A DNA stretch of 41,310 nt from Alphaproteobacteria bacterium. GTDB taxonomy: Bacteria > Pseudomonadota > Alphaproteobacteria > Bin65. The DNA lies in contig JAJFFJ010000016.1 of assembly GCA_021776685.1 (NCBI GenBank), forward strand, positions 1-41,310, in the 5' to 3' direction. Numbering within the stretch: position 1 is the stretch's first letter; the number at the start of each line of letters is the position of its first letter. Under the pieces are notes generated by a model, which saw only the letters and a list, made by a program, of their open reading frames with translations, made no database searches and was not told the origin of the DNA. Positions 1 through 13,354 of the stretch are shown one piece after another. The translations under genes and the position numbers were made by a program.

Positions 1-1
1 C

Positions 2-4864
<4,863 letters not shown>

Positions 4865-4900
4865 GTCCTGCGGGGCACAGTCAGGGATTGAAACGGAATG

Positions 4901-4939
4901 CGGGGCGTCTGGTAGAAATACCGGCGCCCCGTTTCTTTT
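4901..4939 (+). terminator. Intrinsic terminator of the exoprotein gene
   Basis: CGGGGCG (4901-4907) pairs with CGCCCCG (4925-4931). An inner GGT/ACC pair extends the hairpin, and TTTCTTTT follows. It lies 37 nt past the TAG stop and separates the exoprotein from the kinase-dioxygenase gene transcriptionally. Confidence 0.75.
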
Positions 4940-5059
4940 CAACATTACCCGGCCAGAAACCTATGAAGGCGTCGCACTGTCAGGATTATGAGTGGTGGCC
5001 GCTTAAGAAAATCATAGTAAATCATCGGTTAAGCTGACGGCGGTCTGATTGGGTTCCCT

Positions 5060-7000
5060 ATGGCTTTGCTGGCAACACAAACATCGAACTCTGTCGAGGC
5101 TGCGCTGGAATGGGCGCGGTCCGAGTTCGGTTTTGTGGAAAGCAAGGCCATCACCAATCACCCCTGGGCCAAAACGATCCGCCTCGATGCAGATGGCGGA
5201 GCCGCCTACCTCAAGATTTTGCCGCTCGATCCGGCGCGACGCGTGCGGTTGCTGAGCCGGCTGGCCGAATGCTTCCCCGATCATACGCCCCGGCTGCTGG
5301 CGGCCGATGAGGCCTCAGGGTTTTTGCTTTACTGCGACCATGAAGGCGCGAGCCTGGACTCTAATCCTGATCACGATACCCGACTCCAGCTGCTGGCCAT
5401 ATATGCTGAACTACAGCGCGGTGCAGCGGAGTCGCCTGCGCTTTTGACAGCGCTACCGGTTCAAAATGCTGGCGAGCAGATCGACCGCCTGCTTGCATTC
5501 CTCTCTGGCGATGGATTGCCTGACGGGCATGTCGGTGCCCAGGCGTATTTGGGAGCAGGATCAGCCGCCCGGTATTTGGGTGTTTTCAGTGCCGTCGAGG
5601 ATGTGTTTCGCGCGTTCCTTGCCGACGCCGACAAACTGACCCCGACCGTCAATCATTGCGATCTCAGGCCGGCCAATGTGGCCCGCCGTCCAGACGGGAG
5701 TTTGGTGATTTTCGATTGGGATGATGCTGTTTCCGGTCCACCCGGTCTCTCTCTCCATAACTTTTTCCGCGGGTGTGTTCGACCCTGGCAGGTTTTGACC
5801 GGCGAGGTGAATGAGCAGGATGAGACCGCCAAGCGCGACCGTGAACTGCTGGAGGCATATTGTCAGACTCTCAGCCAATCTGAGGGCTGGGGCTACGCTT
5901 CACTGACAAAGGTCCTGCCGTCGGCGATTTGCGCGGGAGTGATCAAATTCATTGTCAGTTTTGGCGAGTTCCCAACGGAAAGCGATCGTCTGCGGAAGAC
6001 GATAGGCAGAAATATTCGCCGCCGTCTGAGCAGTCTTATGGATTTGTCAGCACTCCTGGTGCACGACAAGCCCAAACAAAAGGAAGCACTTGCACAGGCG
6101 TTTATCGGGGCCGGTCGAAAGGAGCGGGCGCAGGCGCTCACCGGTCTAGGTGGGCCAATCAAAGTTAAGGTTCGTTCAGGTGGTGTTATCACATCACACG
6201 ACAGCGGCGAGTTCCCAGCTATTGCGATTTCCAGCCACGAGCACAAGAACGGCAATCTGGATCGCGAAAACCATGACAAGGCCGTCACCTTGTTCGACAG
6301 CCATGGCGCCCTCCTCATTAAGGACGCATTGCCCATGGCCGCCGTCGAGCGGTGCCGGGACGCATTTTTTGAGCGGTACGACAAATACCTGTCCGACGTG
6401 AAACACGACGACGCCCTTAGGGTCGGCAACAAACGGTTCATGATTACCGTTGAGCTTTCGCCGCCATTCAGCGATTCCGAAATCCTTACGTCCCCGATGT
6501 TCATGCCAATTGTGCAAGAGTTTCTGGGCGAGGACCTGATCCTGGGTAGTCTCACCTGCGTCGCGTCATTACCTGGGTCCAAGACCCAAAGTTTGCATAA
6601 GGACCACAAGGCGCTGTTCCGTGAGAAACCTGAGCTACAATTGCCCAGCTTCGCTATGTCGGTCGTCGTGCCGTTAATTGGGCTCGATGCGGCTACGGGG
6701 GGAACGCGGGTGCTTCGGGGCAGCCATCGAGTGAGCTCGGATGACGCAAAATCGATGCCTGGCCAGACCGCCGATATGCCGCTTGGTTCTTGTTATCTTA
6801 TGGATTATCGCCTTTCTCACCACGGACTGGCTAACCGTTCGGACAAAGTGCGGCCGATTCTCTGTATGATCTTTCACCGCCCTTGGTTTCGCGATTATAT
6901 CAATTTTGGCAAGCAGAATCCCATGGTCATACCGCCTGGTGCCAAAGCCGGTCTGTCAAAGGAAATCAAGCGCATGACTGCCTGGGCATCCCAGGAATAG
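5060..7000 (+). CDS. APH-family kinase fused to phytanoyl-CoA dioxygenase (PhyH) domain
   Basis: 646 residues with two enzyme domains. The N-terminal half (about 20-320) is an aminoglycoside/choline-kinase-like phosphotransferase: a candidate ATP lysine K52 (YLKIL), catalytic loop HCDLRPANV with H199, D201 and N206, and metal-binding IFDWDD at D219. The C-terminal part (about 405-625) is a PhyH-type Fe(II)/2-oxoglutarate oxygenase: H513-K-D515, distal His in LSHHGLANR (587/588) and 2OG-binding Arg R598. Both active sites look intact. The substrate is unknown; APH enzymes phosphorylate small-molecule or side-chain hydroxyls and PhyH enzymes hydroxylate, so sequential hydroxylation and phosphorylation of one target is a reasonable inference. 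It follows the exoprotein gene with its own ATG (weak SD) after a terminator. The fusion is continuous in one frame, so it is not an assembly join of two ORFs. Confidence 0.85.
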   Translation: MALLATQTSNSVEAALEWARSEFGFVESKAITNHPWAKTIRLDADGGAAYLKILPLDPARRVRLLSRLAECFPDHTPRLLAADEASGFLLYCDHEGASLDSNPDHDTRLQLLAIYAELQRGAAESPALLTALPVQNAGEQIDRLLAFLSGDGLPDGHVGAQAYLGAGSAARYLGVFSAVEDVFRAFLADADKLTPTVNHCDLRPANVARRPDGSLVIFDWDDAVSGPPGLSLHNFFRGCVRPWQVLTGEVNEQDETAKRDRELLEAYCQTLSQSEGWGYASLTKVLPSAICAGVIKFIVSFGEFPTESDRLRKTIGRNIRRRLSSLMDLSALLVHDKPKQKEALAQAFIGAGRKERAQALTGLGGPIKVKVRSGGVITSHDSGEFPAIAISSHEHKNGNLDRENHDKAVTLFDSHGALLIKDALPMAAVERCRDAFFERYDKYLSDVKHDDALRVGNKRFMITVELSPPFSDSEILTSPMFMPIVQEFLGEDLILGSLTCVASLPGSKTQSLHKDHKALFREKPELQLPSFAMSVVVPLIGLDAATGGTRVLRGSHRVSSDDAKSMPGQTADMPLGSCYLMDYRLSHHGLANRSDKVRPILCMIFHRPWFRDYINFGKQNPMVIPPGAKAGLSKEIKRMTAWASQE

Positions 7001-7140
7001 TGTCCAAAAAGGCCTGTTGAAGGCGCCGGATCGGGGTTGCCACCGGGTTCGCCTATGTACCGGGGTCCCCCAACAAAGCTGGCTTTTTTTGAGTCCCGAC
7101 CTCCGGTATTCATGACCCATGAGGCCGGTTTGGGCAGATC

Positions 7141-8169
7141 TTACTCGGCGGCGACTGCGTCAGCGTCCTGCTTCTGGATAAAGGCCAGAACATCAAGGAA
7201 CCATTCACTAAGCGGCGCGGTTGCGGCATTGGCCAGGGCCCAGCGGGCGCCACGCTTGCACAGCCGCTCGACGCAGATGGCGGCGACGCCGATTTTGTCG
7301 CCCTTCATGCAATAGTCGAAGTCCCACCACTCGCCGTCGCGCAGACGCCGATAGACGATCAGCTCTAGCCTGACGGTCATGTGGAACACGCCAAAGGCGA
7401 GCAGGTAGAGGAGCGTCTCTTCCGTGCTGTCAAAGCCGCGTGAAAATCGGCCGATATGATCTGTGAGCACCCGCGCTTCGATCTCGGGTTCGTCCGGCAT
7501 GAACTCGTCGCCGAGCAGCCAGGCCAGATCATCCGGCGGGTTCCGGCGGCCGCAATGCTCCCAGTCGAACCAGGCGCAGGCGCCATCATCACGAATCGCT
7601 GCGTTGCCGGGCCGGGAATCCCATTTCACCACGGATGCCGTGCGAACCCTCAGAAAGGGCACCAGTGTGTCCAAATCCAGTTTGGGCGCGTCGACGCCGA
7701 TTTTCTTGCCGATCTGCCGCGGGTTGCCAATGAGCTTTTCAATCCAGTCCCGTTTGAAGCCCAGCAGGTGGGCGGATTTCAGCGGCTCTGCCGCACGGGA
7801 GGCGTCGTGGCAATTTGCGAGCCCCACGACCGCGGCCTCCATGGCGTGTTCCCGTTCGTCGCGGTCATCACCATTGAGCACAAAAGACAGACGGCGGTTC
7901 CCAAGATCTTCCTGGACCATCCACAGGCCGTCAAAAGCGAATATCTCTGGCACCGGCCCGCCATTCTCGTGCAGAGCGCGCAGGATGCGGGCTTCGCGCC
8001 GTGCCTTGTCGCTGTCCGGGCGCCGCGTCAGGATGCGGGTCTGATCGCCGAAATGCAGGCGCACGGATTCGCGGCTCCTGCCCCCGGGGTAGGTGACGTT
8101 ATCCGGGCGTTCGCCGATCAGTTTTTCACAGACGTCCAGCGCCTGCAGTTTTTCGATGCCTTTTCCCAT
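7141..8169 (-). CDS. APH-like phosphotransferase with altered catalytic loop
   Basis: 342 residues resembling the aminoglycoside phosphotransferase/choline kinase superfamily. The expected HGDxxxxN catalytic loop reads KWDSRPGN (K182, D184, N189), and the metal-binding Asp is present in WFDWEHCG (D202). The general base Asp and metal ligands are therefore kept while the usual His is Lys. The N-lobe is recognisable (TRILTRRPDSDKARREA). It converges on the kinase-dioxygenase gene and is divergent from the TIGR03032-like gene. Substrate unknown; it could be an active kinase with an unusual loop or a partly degenerate one. ATG at 8169 is preferred because it begins just before the first predicted helix. 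Confidence 0.8.
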   Translation of the reverse strand: MGKGIEKLQALDVCEKLIGERPDNVTYPGGRSRESVRLHFGDQTRILTRRPDSDKARREARILRALHENGGPVPEIFAFDGLWMVQEDLGNRRLSFVLNGDDRDEREHAMEAAVVGLANCHDASRAAEPLKSAHLLGFKRDWIEKLIGNPRQIGKKIGVDAPKLDLDTLVPFLRVRTASVVKWDSRPGNAAIRDDGACAWFDWEHCGRRNPPDDLAWLLGDEFMPDEPEIEARVLTDHIGRFSRGFDSTEETLLYLLAFGVFHMTVRLELIVYRRLRDGEWWDFDYCMKGDKIGVAAICVERLCKRGARWALANAATAPLSEWFLDVLAFIQKQDADAVAAE

Positions 8170-8316
8170 GCCCTATTTATGGCCCAACAGTCCTTTTCAA
8201 TTGGTAACCAGAATTCCCGCGCAGTTAACCATTTCCCAGTGTCTGAAACCTTAGGGTGGCCATTCGCTGCCCGAGATGATGTATCACTCCCGAGGCAAGA
8301 ATAGATCGCCCGATAG

Positions 8317-9372
8317 ATGAGCACAAATTCAGATAACGGCCTGGATATCTCCACGTCCCGCGGGTTCGCCCGCTGGCTTGCCGATACTGGGGTCAGTATC
8401 GCCGTTTCAACGGATACGGCGGGCAAGTTGCTGCTTGTCGGCCTCGATGGCCATGGCGAGGTGTCGGTTTTCGAGCGTGCATTTGACCGCACCGGCGGCC
8501 TGTGCTTCGACCAGGGCGGCCTGCTGATCGCAACCCGCTATCAGATCTGGCGTCTGGAAAATGTCCTGACAGACGGGCCGACCGCGGACGGATATGACGC
8601 CCTGTATGTGCCCCAGGCGGGCTGGGTCACCGGCGCAGTACAGGCCCACGACATTGCGGCGACGCCCGATGGCAACATCCTGTTCGCCAACACCATGTTC
8701 AGCTGCGTCGCGGCCGCCAGCGCCCAATACAGCTTTGCGCCCGTTTGGCGTCCGCCCTTTATCGATGCATTGGTGGCGGAGCAGCGCTGCTATTTGAACG
8801 GTCTGGCCGTGAGCGGCGACCAACCCGTATTCGTGACCATGGCGGCGGAGACCGAGGCGCGGCGGGGCTGGAAACAGTCCATCATCGGCGGCGGCGCGGT
8901 CTATGACGTGGAGACCAGCATTCCAGTGATCGGCGGGCTGACCCTGCCGGCCTCGCCCCGTCTATATAGCGACCGGTTGTGGATGCTGGAGTCCGGCAGC
9001 GGCTATTTCGGCGTCGTCGATCCGGCGAACGGTCGCTTCGAGAAAGCGATTTTGTGCCCCGGTTTCGTGCGGGGATTGGCCTTCCATGAAAACTTTGCGG
9101 TAACATCGACGTCCCGCCAGTTCGCTGGCCAGGACATCAGCGGCATGCCAGTGGAAGAGAATCTGCAGAGGTCCAGGGCCGAGCCCCGCTGCGCCCTGGT
9201 CGTGCTGGACCTGCAACAGGGTGTGCTGGCCCACTGGATGCGCATCGAAGGCCAGGTGTCCGAGATCCAGGATGTGGCGATTCTGCCGGGGGTGCGCCGG
9301 CCAGCGGCTATCGGCCTGGATGGCGAAGAAATCCAGCGCATTCTGAGCATTGCTCCGGAGCAGCCGCGGTAG
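8317..9372 (+). CDS. TIGR03032/DUF4915-like protein
   Basis: 351 residues, probably a beta-propeller-like soluble protein with no signal peptide. The order of conserved blocks fits the TIGR03032 family of uncharacterised proteins: SRGFARWLADTGVSIAVST near the N-terminus, TRYQIWRLEN, LYVPQAGWVTGAVQAHDIA, ANTMFSCVA, PVWRPPFIDAL, CYLNGLAV and WMLESGSGYFGVVD. I recall the family from memory and could not search it. Members are of unknown function. Position next to two APH-type kinases and a large RTX exoprotein suggests a shared role, but nothing in the sequence defines an activity. The 147-bp gap to the divergent kinase gene presumably holds both promoters. Confidence 0.75.
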   Translation: MSTNSDNGLDISTSRGFARWLADTGVSIAVSTDTAGKLLLVGLDGHGEVSVFERAFDRTGGLCFDQGGLLIATRYQIWRLENVLTDGPTADGYDALYVPQAGWVTGAVQAHDIAATPDGNILFANTMFSCVAAASAQYSFAPVWRPPFIDALVAEQRCYLNGLAVSGDQPVFVTMAAETEARRGWKQSIIGGGAVYDVETSIPVIGGLTLPASPRLYSDRLWMLESGSGYFGVVDPANGRFEKAILCPGFVRGLAFHENFAVTSTSRQFAGQDISGMPVEENLQRSRAEPRCALVVLDLQQGVLAHWMRIEGQVSEIQDVAILPGVRRPAAIGLDGEEIQRILSIAPEQPR

Positions 9373-9470
9373 GTCAGCCAGCGCCCCGCGACAGGTGGGT
9401 GATTGCACCCGGCAAATGCATATGGTGATTTGGACCGACGGTCATCAACACAGAACTTTGCCCCGGAACA

Positions 9471-10679
9471 ATGGAAACACCCCGCTTCAAAACCCTCGAT
9501 GACGTGGACGCTGCGGGCAAGCGCGTGCTGGTTCGCGCCGACCTGAATGTTCCCATGCAGGACGGGCAGGTCTCAGACGCCACCCGCCTGCGCGCGGTTG
9601 CGACGACGTTGAGTGAACTCTCGCAGAAGGGTGCCCGGGTGGCCGTGATATCGCATTTTGGCCGGCCCAAGGGCGTCCACGTGCCGGGCATGTCCCTCGT
9701 GCCGGTGGTGTCTGCGCTGGCGACGGCGGCGGATGTTGGGGACATCGCGTTTGCCGACGACTGTGTTGGCGGTGTCGCAGCGACGGCGATTGAAGCCCTG
9801 CAGAATGGGCAAGTGGTTGTTTTGGAGAACCTGCGCTTCCATCCAGGTGAGGAAACGAATGACGGTGATTTCGCGGCCGCGCTCGGCGCCCTGGCGGACC
9901 TGTACGTCAATGACGCCTTTTCCTGCGCCCACCGCGCCCACGCCTCGACCGAGGGCATAACACACCATCTGCCTACATATGCTGGCCGGGCCATGGAAGC
10001 AGAGTTGAAAGCCCTGGCCGGCGCGCTTGATACGCCCGAAAAGCCAGTGGGCGCCTTGGTGGGCGGGGCGAAGGTTTCCACAAAGCTGGATGTGCTCCTC
10101 AATCTGGTGAAACGGGTCGACCACCTGCTGGTCGGCGGCGCCATGGCGAACACCTTTCTGTTTGCGCAAGGAGTGAATGTGGGGCGCAGCCTGCACGAAC
10201 CTGACCTGGCGGCGACGGCGCGGGAAGTGATAGCGGCGGCGGAGGCTGCGGGCTGCACTCTGCATTTGCCGTCGGATTTCATTGTTGCGGCCGACCTAGC
10301 AGTCGGTGTTGAAACACAAGAGGTCGCGGCGGACGCGATCCCACCGGAGATGATGGCGCTGGATGTGGGCGACCAGACAATCGAGGCCTATTCCAGCGCC
10401 GTGGAAACCTGCCGCACGCTGGTATGGAATGGTCCGCTCGGCGCATTTGAAATCGATCCATTCGATGCCGGTACACGCGCTGTCTCCGTTGTGGCCGCCG
10501 CCCGCACCGAGGAGGGGCTGCTGAACAGCGTTGCCGGTGGCGGGGATACCGTGGCCGCGCTGGCGAAGGCAGGCACCATCGACTATTTCAGCTATATCTC
10601 GACCGCTGGCGGCGCCTTCCTGGAATGGCTGGAGGGGCGCGACCTGCCCGGTGTCGTGGCGCTTGGTGTGAAAGGGTGA
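9471..10679 (+). CDS. pgk: Phosphoglycerate kinase
   Basis: Cytosolic glycolytic/gluconeogenic enzyme transferring phosphate between 1,3-bisphosphoglycerate and ADP. At 402 residues it is the usual length. Diagnostic blocks are VLVRADLNVPMQDG near the N-terminus, HFGRPKG, NLRFHPGEE, VNDAFSCAHRAHAS, VGGAKVSTKLDVL and the nucleotide-loop VAGGGDTVAAL near the C-terminus. The ATG at 9471 gives the expected short N-terminus. No gap or fba gene is adjacent, unlike many bacteria. The next gene starts 5 nt after its stop, so the two are probably cotranscribed. Confidence 0.98.
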   Translation: METPRFKTLDDVDAAGKRVLVRADLNVPMQDGQVSDATRLRAVATTLSELSQKGARVAVISHFGRPKGVHVPGMSLVPVVSALATAADVGDIAFADDCVGGVAATAIEALQNGQVVVLENLRFHPGEETNDGDFAAALGALADLYVNDAFSCAHRAHASTEGITHHLPTYAGRAMEAELKALAGALDTPEKPVGALVGGAKVSTKLDVLLNLVKRVDHLLVGGAMANTFLFAQGVNVGRSLHEPDLAATAREVIAAAEAAGCTLHLPSDFIVAADLAVGVETQEVAADAIPPEMMALDVGDQTIEAYSSAVETCRTLVWNGPLGAFEIDPFDAGTRAVSVVAAARTEEGLLNSVAGGGDTVAALAKAGTIDYFSYISTAGGAFLEWLEGRDLPGVVALGVKG

Positions 10680-10684
10680 CACGA

Positions 10685-11122
10685 ATGGCTTTGCGCGCCG
10701 CATTTGCCCTGCTGCTCGCCACATGGGCGTATCCCGGTGGGGCGGTGGCACAAGGCGCCAGCTTTGATTGCGCCAAGGCCCGCACCTTGACCGAGAAGCT
10801 GATTTGCACTCACCCCCGGCTGGCCCGACTGGATGGATATCTCGGCAAAGTTTATGGCGATGCCCATAACGCGCAGCCGACGCCGGGCCGCAATCCCCTG
10901 TACCACGAGCAAATCCGGTGGCTTAAGCGGCGCAATGTCATCTGCCAGGTCAGTGCGAACTTTTCCCGGAACGAGGTGATGGCCCTGGAGCGGGTTGCGT
11001 GTCTGGCGCGCTGGACCGTTGTCCGGATTATTGTACTGGCCGGGCGTTTTCGGCAGGCCACCGGGCAGGATCATCCCATTGCCGACGCCTTGGGCAATGA
11101 ATGGGAGAAGTCCCGGCGCTAG
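10685..11122 (+). CDS. Secreted LprI-like (DUF1311-type) protein
   Basis: 145 residues. A clear Sec signal peptide (MALRAAFALLLATWAYPGG) ends at AVA-QG, so the mature protein should be periplasmic. The segment FDCAKARTLTEKLICTHPRLARLDGYLGKVY matches the pattern of LprI N-terminal/lysozyme-inhibitor-like domains, with paired Cys and helical L-x-x-L-D spacing. Two further Cys (NVICQ, VACLAR) could form a second disulfide. The frame is open further upstream into pgk, but the ATG at 10685 is chosen because it starts the signal peptide. Inhibitor activity is not shown by the sequence. Confidence 0.8.
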   Translation: MALRAAFALLLATWAYPGGAVAQGASFDCAKARTLTEKLICTHPRLARLDGYLGKVYGDAHNAQPTPGRNPLYHEQIRWLKRRNVICQVSANFSRNEVMALERVACLARWTVVRIIVLAGRFRQATGQDHPIADALGNEWEKSRR

Positions 11123-11126
11123 CGGC

Positions 11127-11582
11127 CTAGTCCTCGGCCGGTGTCACCAGGAAATTGGCGTTGATGGCGGCCACCGGCTTTTCCGGATTGTCCTGCCAGG
11201 CTGAGGCGTGGACATTGGCGACCCGCGATCCAAGCTTTGTCACTGTTGCTTTTGCCAGGGTGTCTACCGGCCCGGCGGAGCGCAGGTAGTCCACCGTAAT
11301 GGTGATGGTCTTTGGCACCAGGATGCTTTCCTGCTGCCAAAGCAATTGCAGGATTGCCGTCGTTTCCAGAAATGCCCCGACCACACCGCCATGCAAGGCG
11401 GGCAGCTGTGGGTTGCCGATGTTGCTGTCGCGATAGGCGAGGGTGGCGAGGAGCTGGTCACCCTCCGGCGCGACGGTGATGCCCAGAAACCGGGCATAGG
11501 GGATAGCATCGACAAACTGACCGAGATCGCGGGCCTGCTTTGCCGAACGGATCAGGTCTGCGGTGCTGCCCGTGCTGGTCAT
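11127..11582 (-). CDS. PaaI-family hotdog thioesterase (second of pair)
   Basis: 151 residues with a single hotdog fold. The central-helix motif LHGGVVGAFLETTAIL and the following SILVPKTITITVDYLRSA are typical of PaaI/YdiI-type acyl-CoA thioesterases that hydrolyse acyl-CoA in the cytosol. The frame runs on upstream to 11828, but that part has no similarity. The ATG at 11582 overlaps the stop of the upstream thioesterase by 4 nt (ATGA), which fixes the start and implies translational coupling. The substrate cannot be named. Confidence 0.88.
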   Translation of the reverse strand: MTSTGSTADLIRSAKQARDLGQFVDAIPYARFLGITVAPEGDQLLATLAYRDSNIGNPQLPALHGGVVGAFLETTAILQLLWQQESILVPKTITITVDYLRSAGPVDTLAKATVTKLGSRVANVHASAWQDNPEKPVAAINANFLVTPAED

Positions 11583-12034
11583 GACGACTCCGCCGCCGGC
11601 CGTTTGCCGGTAAACATGAAGGTTGCAGTCGCTGAGGCGACCAGATCGTGCGGGTCGTCCTCGTAGGCCTCTGCCTTCAGAAACGCAATCTGGCGGGTCA
11701 GCTTGTAGACTTCTGCACGGGCGAACAGGTCGCGACCGGGTTTCGCCGGACGAAGATAGTCGATGCGCAGATCCAGGGTCGCAATGCGGCTGGGCACCTC
11801 CGGCGCAGAGATGCCGGCAAAACCGCAAACGGTGTCGATCAGGGTTGTCACCACGCCGCCATGCAGGACGCCCGTTTCCGGATCGCCCACCAGATGTTCC
11901 TGATAGGGCAGCTTGCAGATGGCCATTCCCCGGGCTGCGTGCACCGGTTCGATCCCCAGTTCGCCGCTGTGCGGGATCATCTGGAGGCCGTGAAACATGA
12001 TCTGTTCGGCAGGGCTGAGATTGTCTTCGTTCAT
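11579..12034 (-). CDS. PaaI-family hotdog thioesterase (first of pair)
   Basis: 151 residues, exactly the length of its downstream partner, with motif [19 protein letters not shown] and the strand [14 protein letters not shown]. It is probably an acyl-CoA thioesterase; the two genes may be ancient duplicates or may form a heteromeric hotdog. The start ATG at 12034 ([11 protein letters not shown]) is preferred over an upstream in-frame start at 12220, which would overlap the divergent NUDIX gene. The 66-nt gap to that gene must carry both promoters. Confidence 0.88.
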   Translation of the reverse strand: MNEDNLSPAEQIMFHGLQMIPHSGELGIEPVHAARGMAICKLPYQEHLVGDPETGVLHGGVVTTLIDTVCGFAGISAPEVPSRIATLDLRIDYLRPAKPGRDLFARAEVYKLTRQIAFLKAEAYEDDPHDLVASATATFMFTGKRPAAESS

Positions 12035-12100
12035 GGCGGGGCCAATGTCATGTGCAGTCCCTGTCTTGTCAGTGACGCCTCGAAGGGTCAATTTGCCATC

Positions 12101-12673
12101 ATGTCTCAAAACACATCCAAAGGGCCGCCCGCGGGCCAGAAGACCGGCCCCAATGCCTGGCGGGTGCCGCCCGGCGACGACCGGGAACGCCTGGTGTGCA
12201 ACGACTGTGGGTTCGTCCACTACGACAATCCCAAGATCGTCGTGGGCAGCGTCGCCTTGTGGGAAGACAAGGTCCTGCTGTGCCGCCGGGCGATTGAACC
12301 ACGGGTCGGCTACTGGACCCTGCCAGGCGGGTTCATGGAATTACACGAAACCACGGCTGAAGGTGCGGCTCGGGAAGCGTGGGAAGAGGCCCGGGCAAAC
12401 ATCGAGATCGTGGACCTTTTCGCCATCTACAACATTCCCCGCATCAGCCAGGTGCAGCTGTTCTACCGGGCACGGTTACGTGGTCCGGACATAGAGCCAG
12501 GTCCAGAGAGCCAGGAAGTGCTGTTGTGCACGTGGGACGACATCCCCTGGGACGAACTGGCATTTCCCAGCTCGCGATGGGCGCTCAACCATTTTGATGA
12601 AATCAGGAACACGGAGGTCTTTGAGGTGCGCACCAATCCGCCCGGTGAAACCGCCAGCCTGCGACGCGACTAG
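12101..12673 (+). CDS. NUDIX hydrolase with CxxC N-terminal segment
   Basis: 190 residues. The Nudix box [22 protein letters not shown] keeps the catalytic REAWEE core, though the conserved Gly after EEx is Arg. An N-terminal [13 protein letters not shown] resembles the zinc-ribbon remnant of the NADH-pyrophosphatase-like NUDIX subgroup. It should hydrolyse a nucleoside-diphosphate-linked compound; the substrate is undetermined. The ATG at 12101 is chosen although the frame is open further upstream, because the preceding part is the shadow of the divergent thioesterase. Confidence 0.9.
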   Translation: MSQNTSKGPPAGQKTGPNAWRVPPGDDRERLVCNDCGFVHYDNPKIVVGSVALWEDKVLLCRRAIEPRVGYWTLPGGFMELHETTAEGAAREAWEEARANIEIVDLFAIYNIPRISQVQLFYRARLRGPDIEPGPESQEVLLCTWDDIPWDELAFPSSRWALNHFDEIRNTEVFEVRTNPPGETASLRRD

Positions 12674-12682
12674 GTCGCCTTC

Positions 12683-13354
12683 TCAGGTCTGGGGGTCATC
12701 CGGCGGGGCGCTGCCCTCTTCAGCCTCCGGCTGGATCGTGTGGCGCACGATCAACGGCATCATGGCCAGGGCGAAGACGATGGTCAGGGGCATCACACCC
12801 CAGACCTTGTAGTAGACCCAGGTGGACTCGCTTTGGGTCCGCCAGACTGCCTCGTTGACGATGCCCAGAAGAATAAAAAACGCGCCCCAACGCAGGGAAA
12901 GCTTCCGCCAGCCTTCATCGTCCAGATTAAACACCGGCCCGAACAGGGGTTTGAGCAACCCCTTGCCGAACAGCAGTCCGCCAAACAAAGCGGAGGCAAA
13001 CAGGCCGTTGACGATGGTCGGTTTCATTTTGATGAATTGGTCGTCCTGCAGGATCAGCGTGAGGCCGCCAAAGACCAGCACCATCACCATGGTCACCAGG
13101 GGCATCAGGGGGACGCGCTTTTCCCGGGTATAGGTGATCGCCACCGTAACGGGGACCGCCACCATCAGTACTGCAGTGGCGGCCATCAGACCCTTCAGGG
13201 GAAAGTCCTTGGGGACGAGGTCGTCCCAAAACAGGTAGGTGCCGAAAAAAAGGACCAACGGCCCAATCTCCAGGAAGAATTTGAACACCTGGTCCTGGCT
13301 TGGCGCCACGGTCTGCGGGGAGGCTTGCTGCGCTGCTGGCCGGTCGTCCGTCAT
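12683..13354 (-). CDS. yciB: YciB/septation protein A (IspZ) family membrane protein
   Basis: 223 residues with about five to six hydrophobic segments. Family blocks include FKFFLEIGPLVLFFGTYL, AVPVTVAITYTREKRVPLMP, GGLTLILQDDQFIKMKPTIVN and VNEAVWRTQSESTWVYYKVWGVMPLT. An inner-membrane protein linked to cell-envelope maintenance and septation in family studies. Its ATG overlaps the ftsY stop by 4 nt (ATGA), so it is the last gene of the dapF-mtaB-ftsY series. The N-terminal about 20 residues (TDDRPAAQQASPQ) are a polar leader; a Glu/Pro/Asp-rich C-terminus follows the last membrane segment. Confidence 0.93.
   Translation of the reverse strand: MTDDRPAAQQASPQTVAPSQDQVFKFFLEIGPLVLFFGTYLFWDDLVPKDFPLKGLMAATAVLMVAVPVTVAITYTREKRVPLMPLVTMVMVLVFGGLTLILQDDQFIKMKPTIVNGLFASALFGGLLFGKGLLKPLFGPVFNLDDEGWRKLSLRWGAFFILLGIVNEAVWRTQSESTWVYYKVWGVMPLTIVFALAMMPLIVRHTIQPEAEEGSAPPDDPQT

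Noticed and set aside
8170-8316. Paired GGTAACCA/GTTAACCA elements between the divergent kinase and TIGR03032-like genes
   Set aside because: Imperfect and short; not distinguishable from chance in an AT-rich promoter gap.
11583-11828. N-terminal extension of the second thioesterase
   Set aside because: Antisense-like composition overlapping the upstream thioesterase; the ATGA overlap gives the natural start at 11582.
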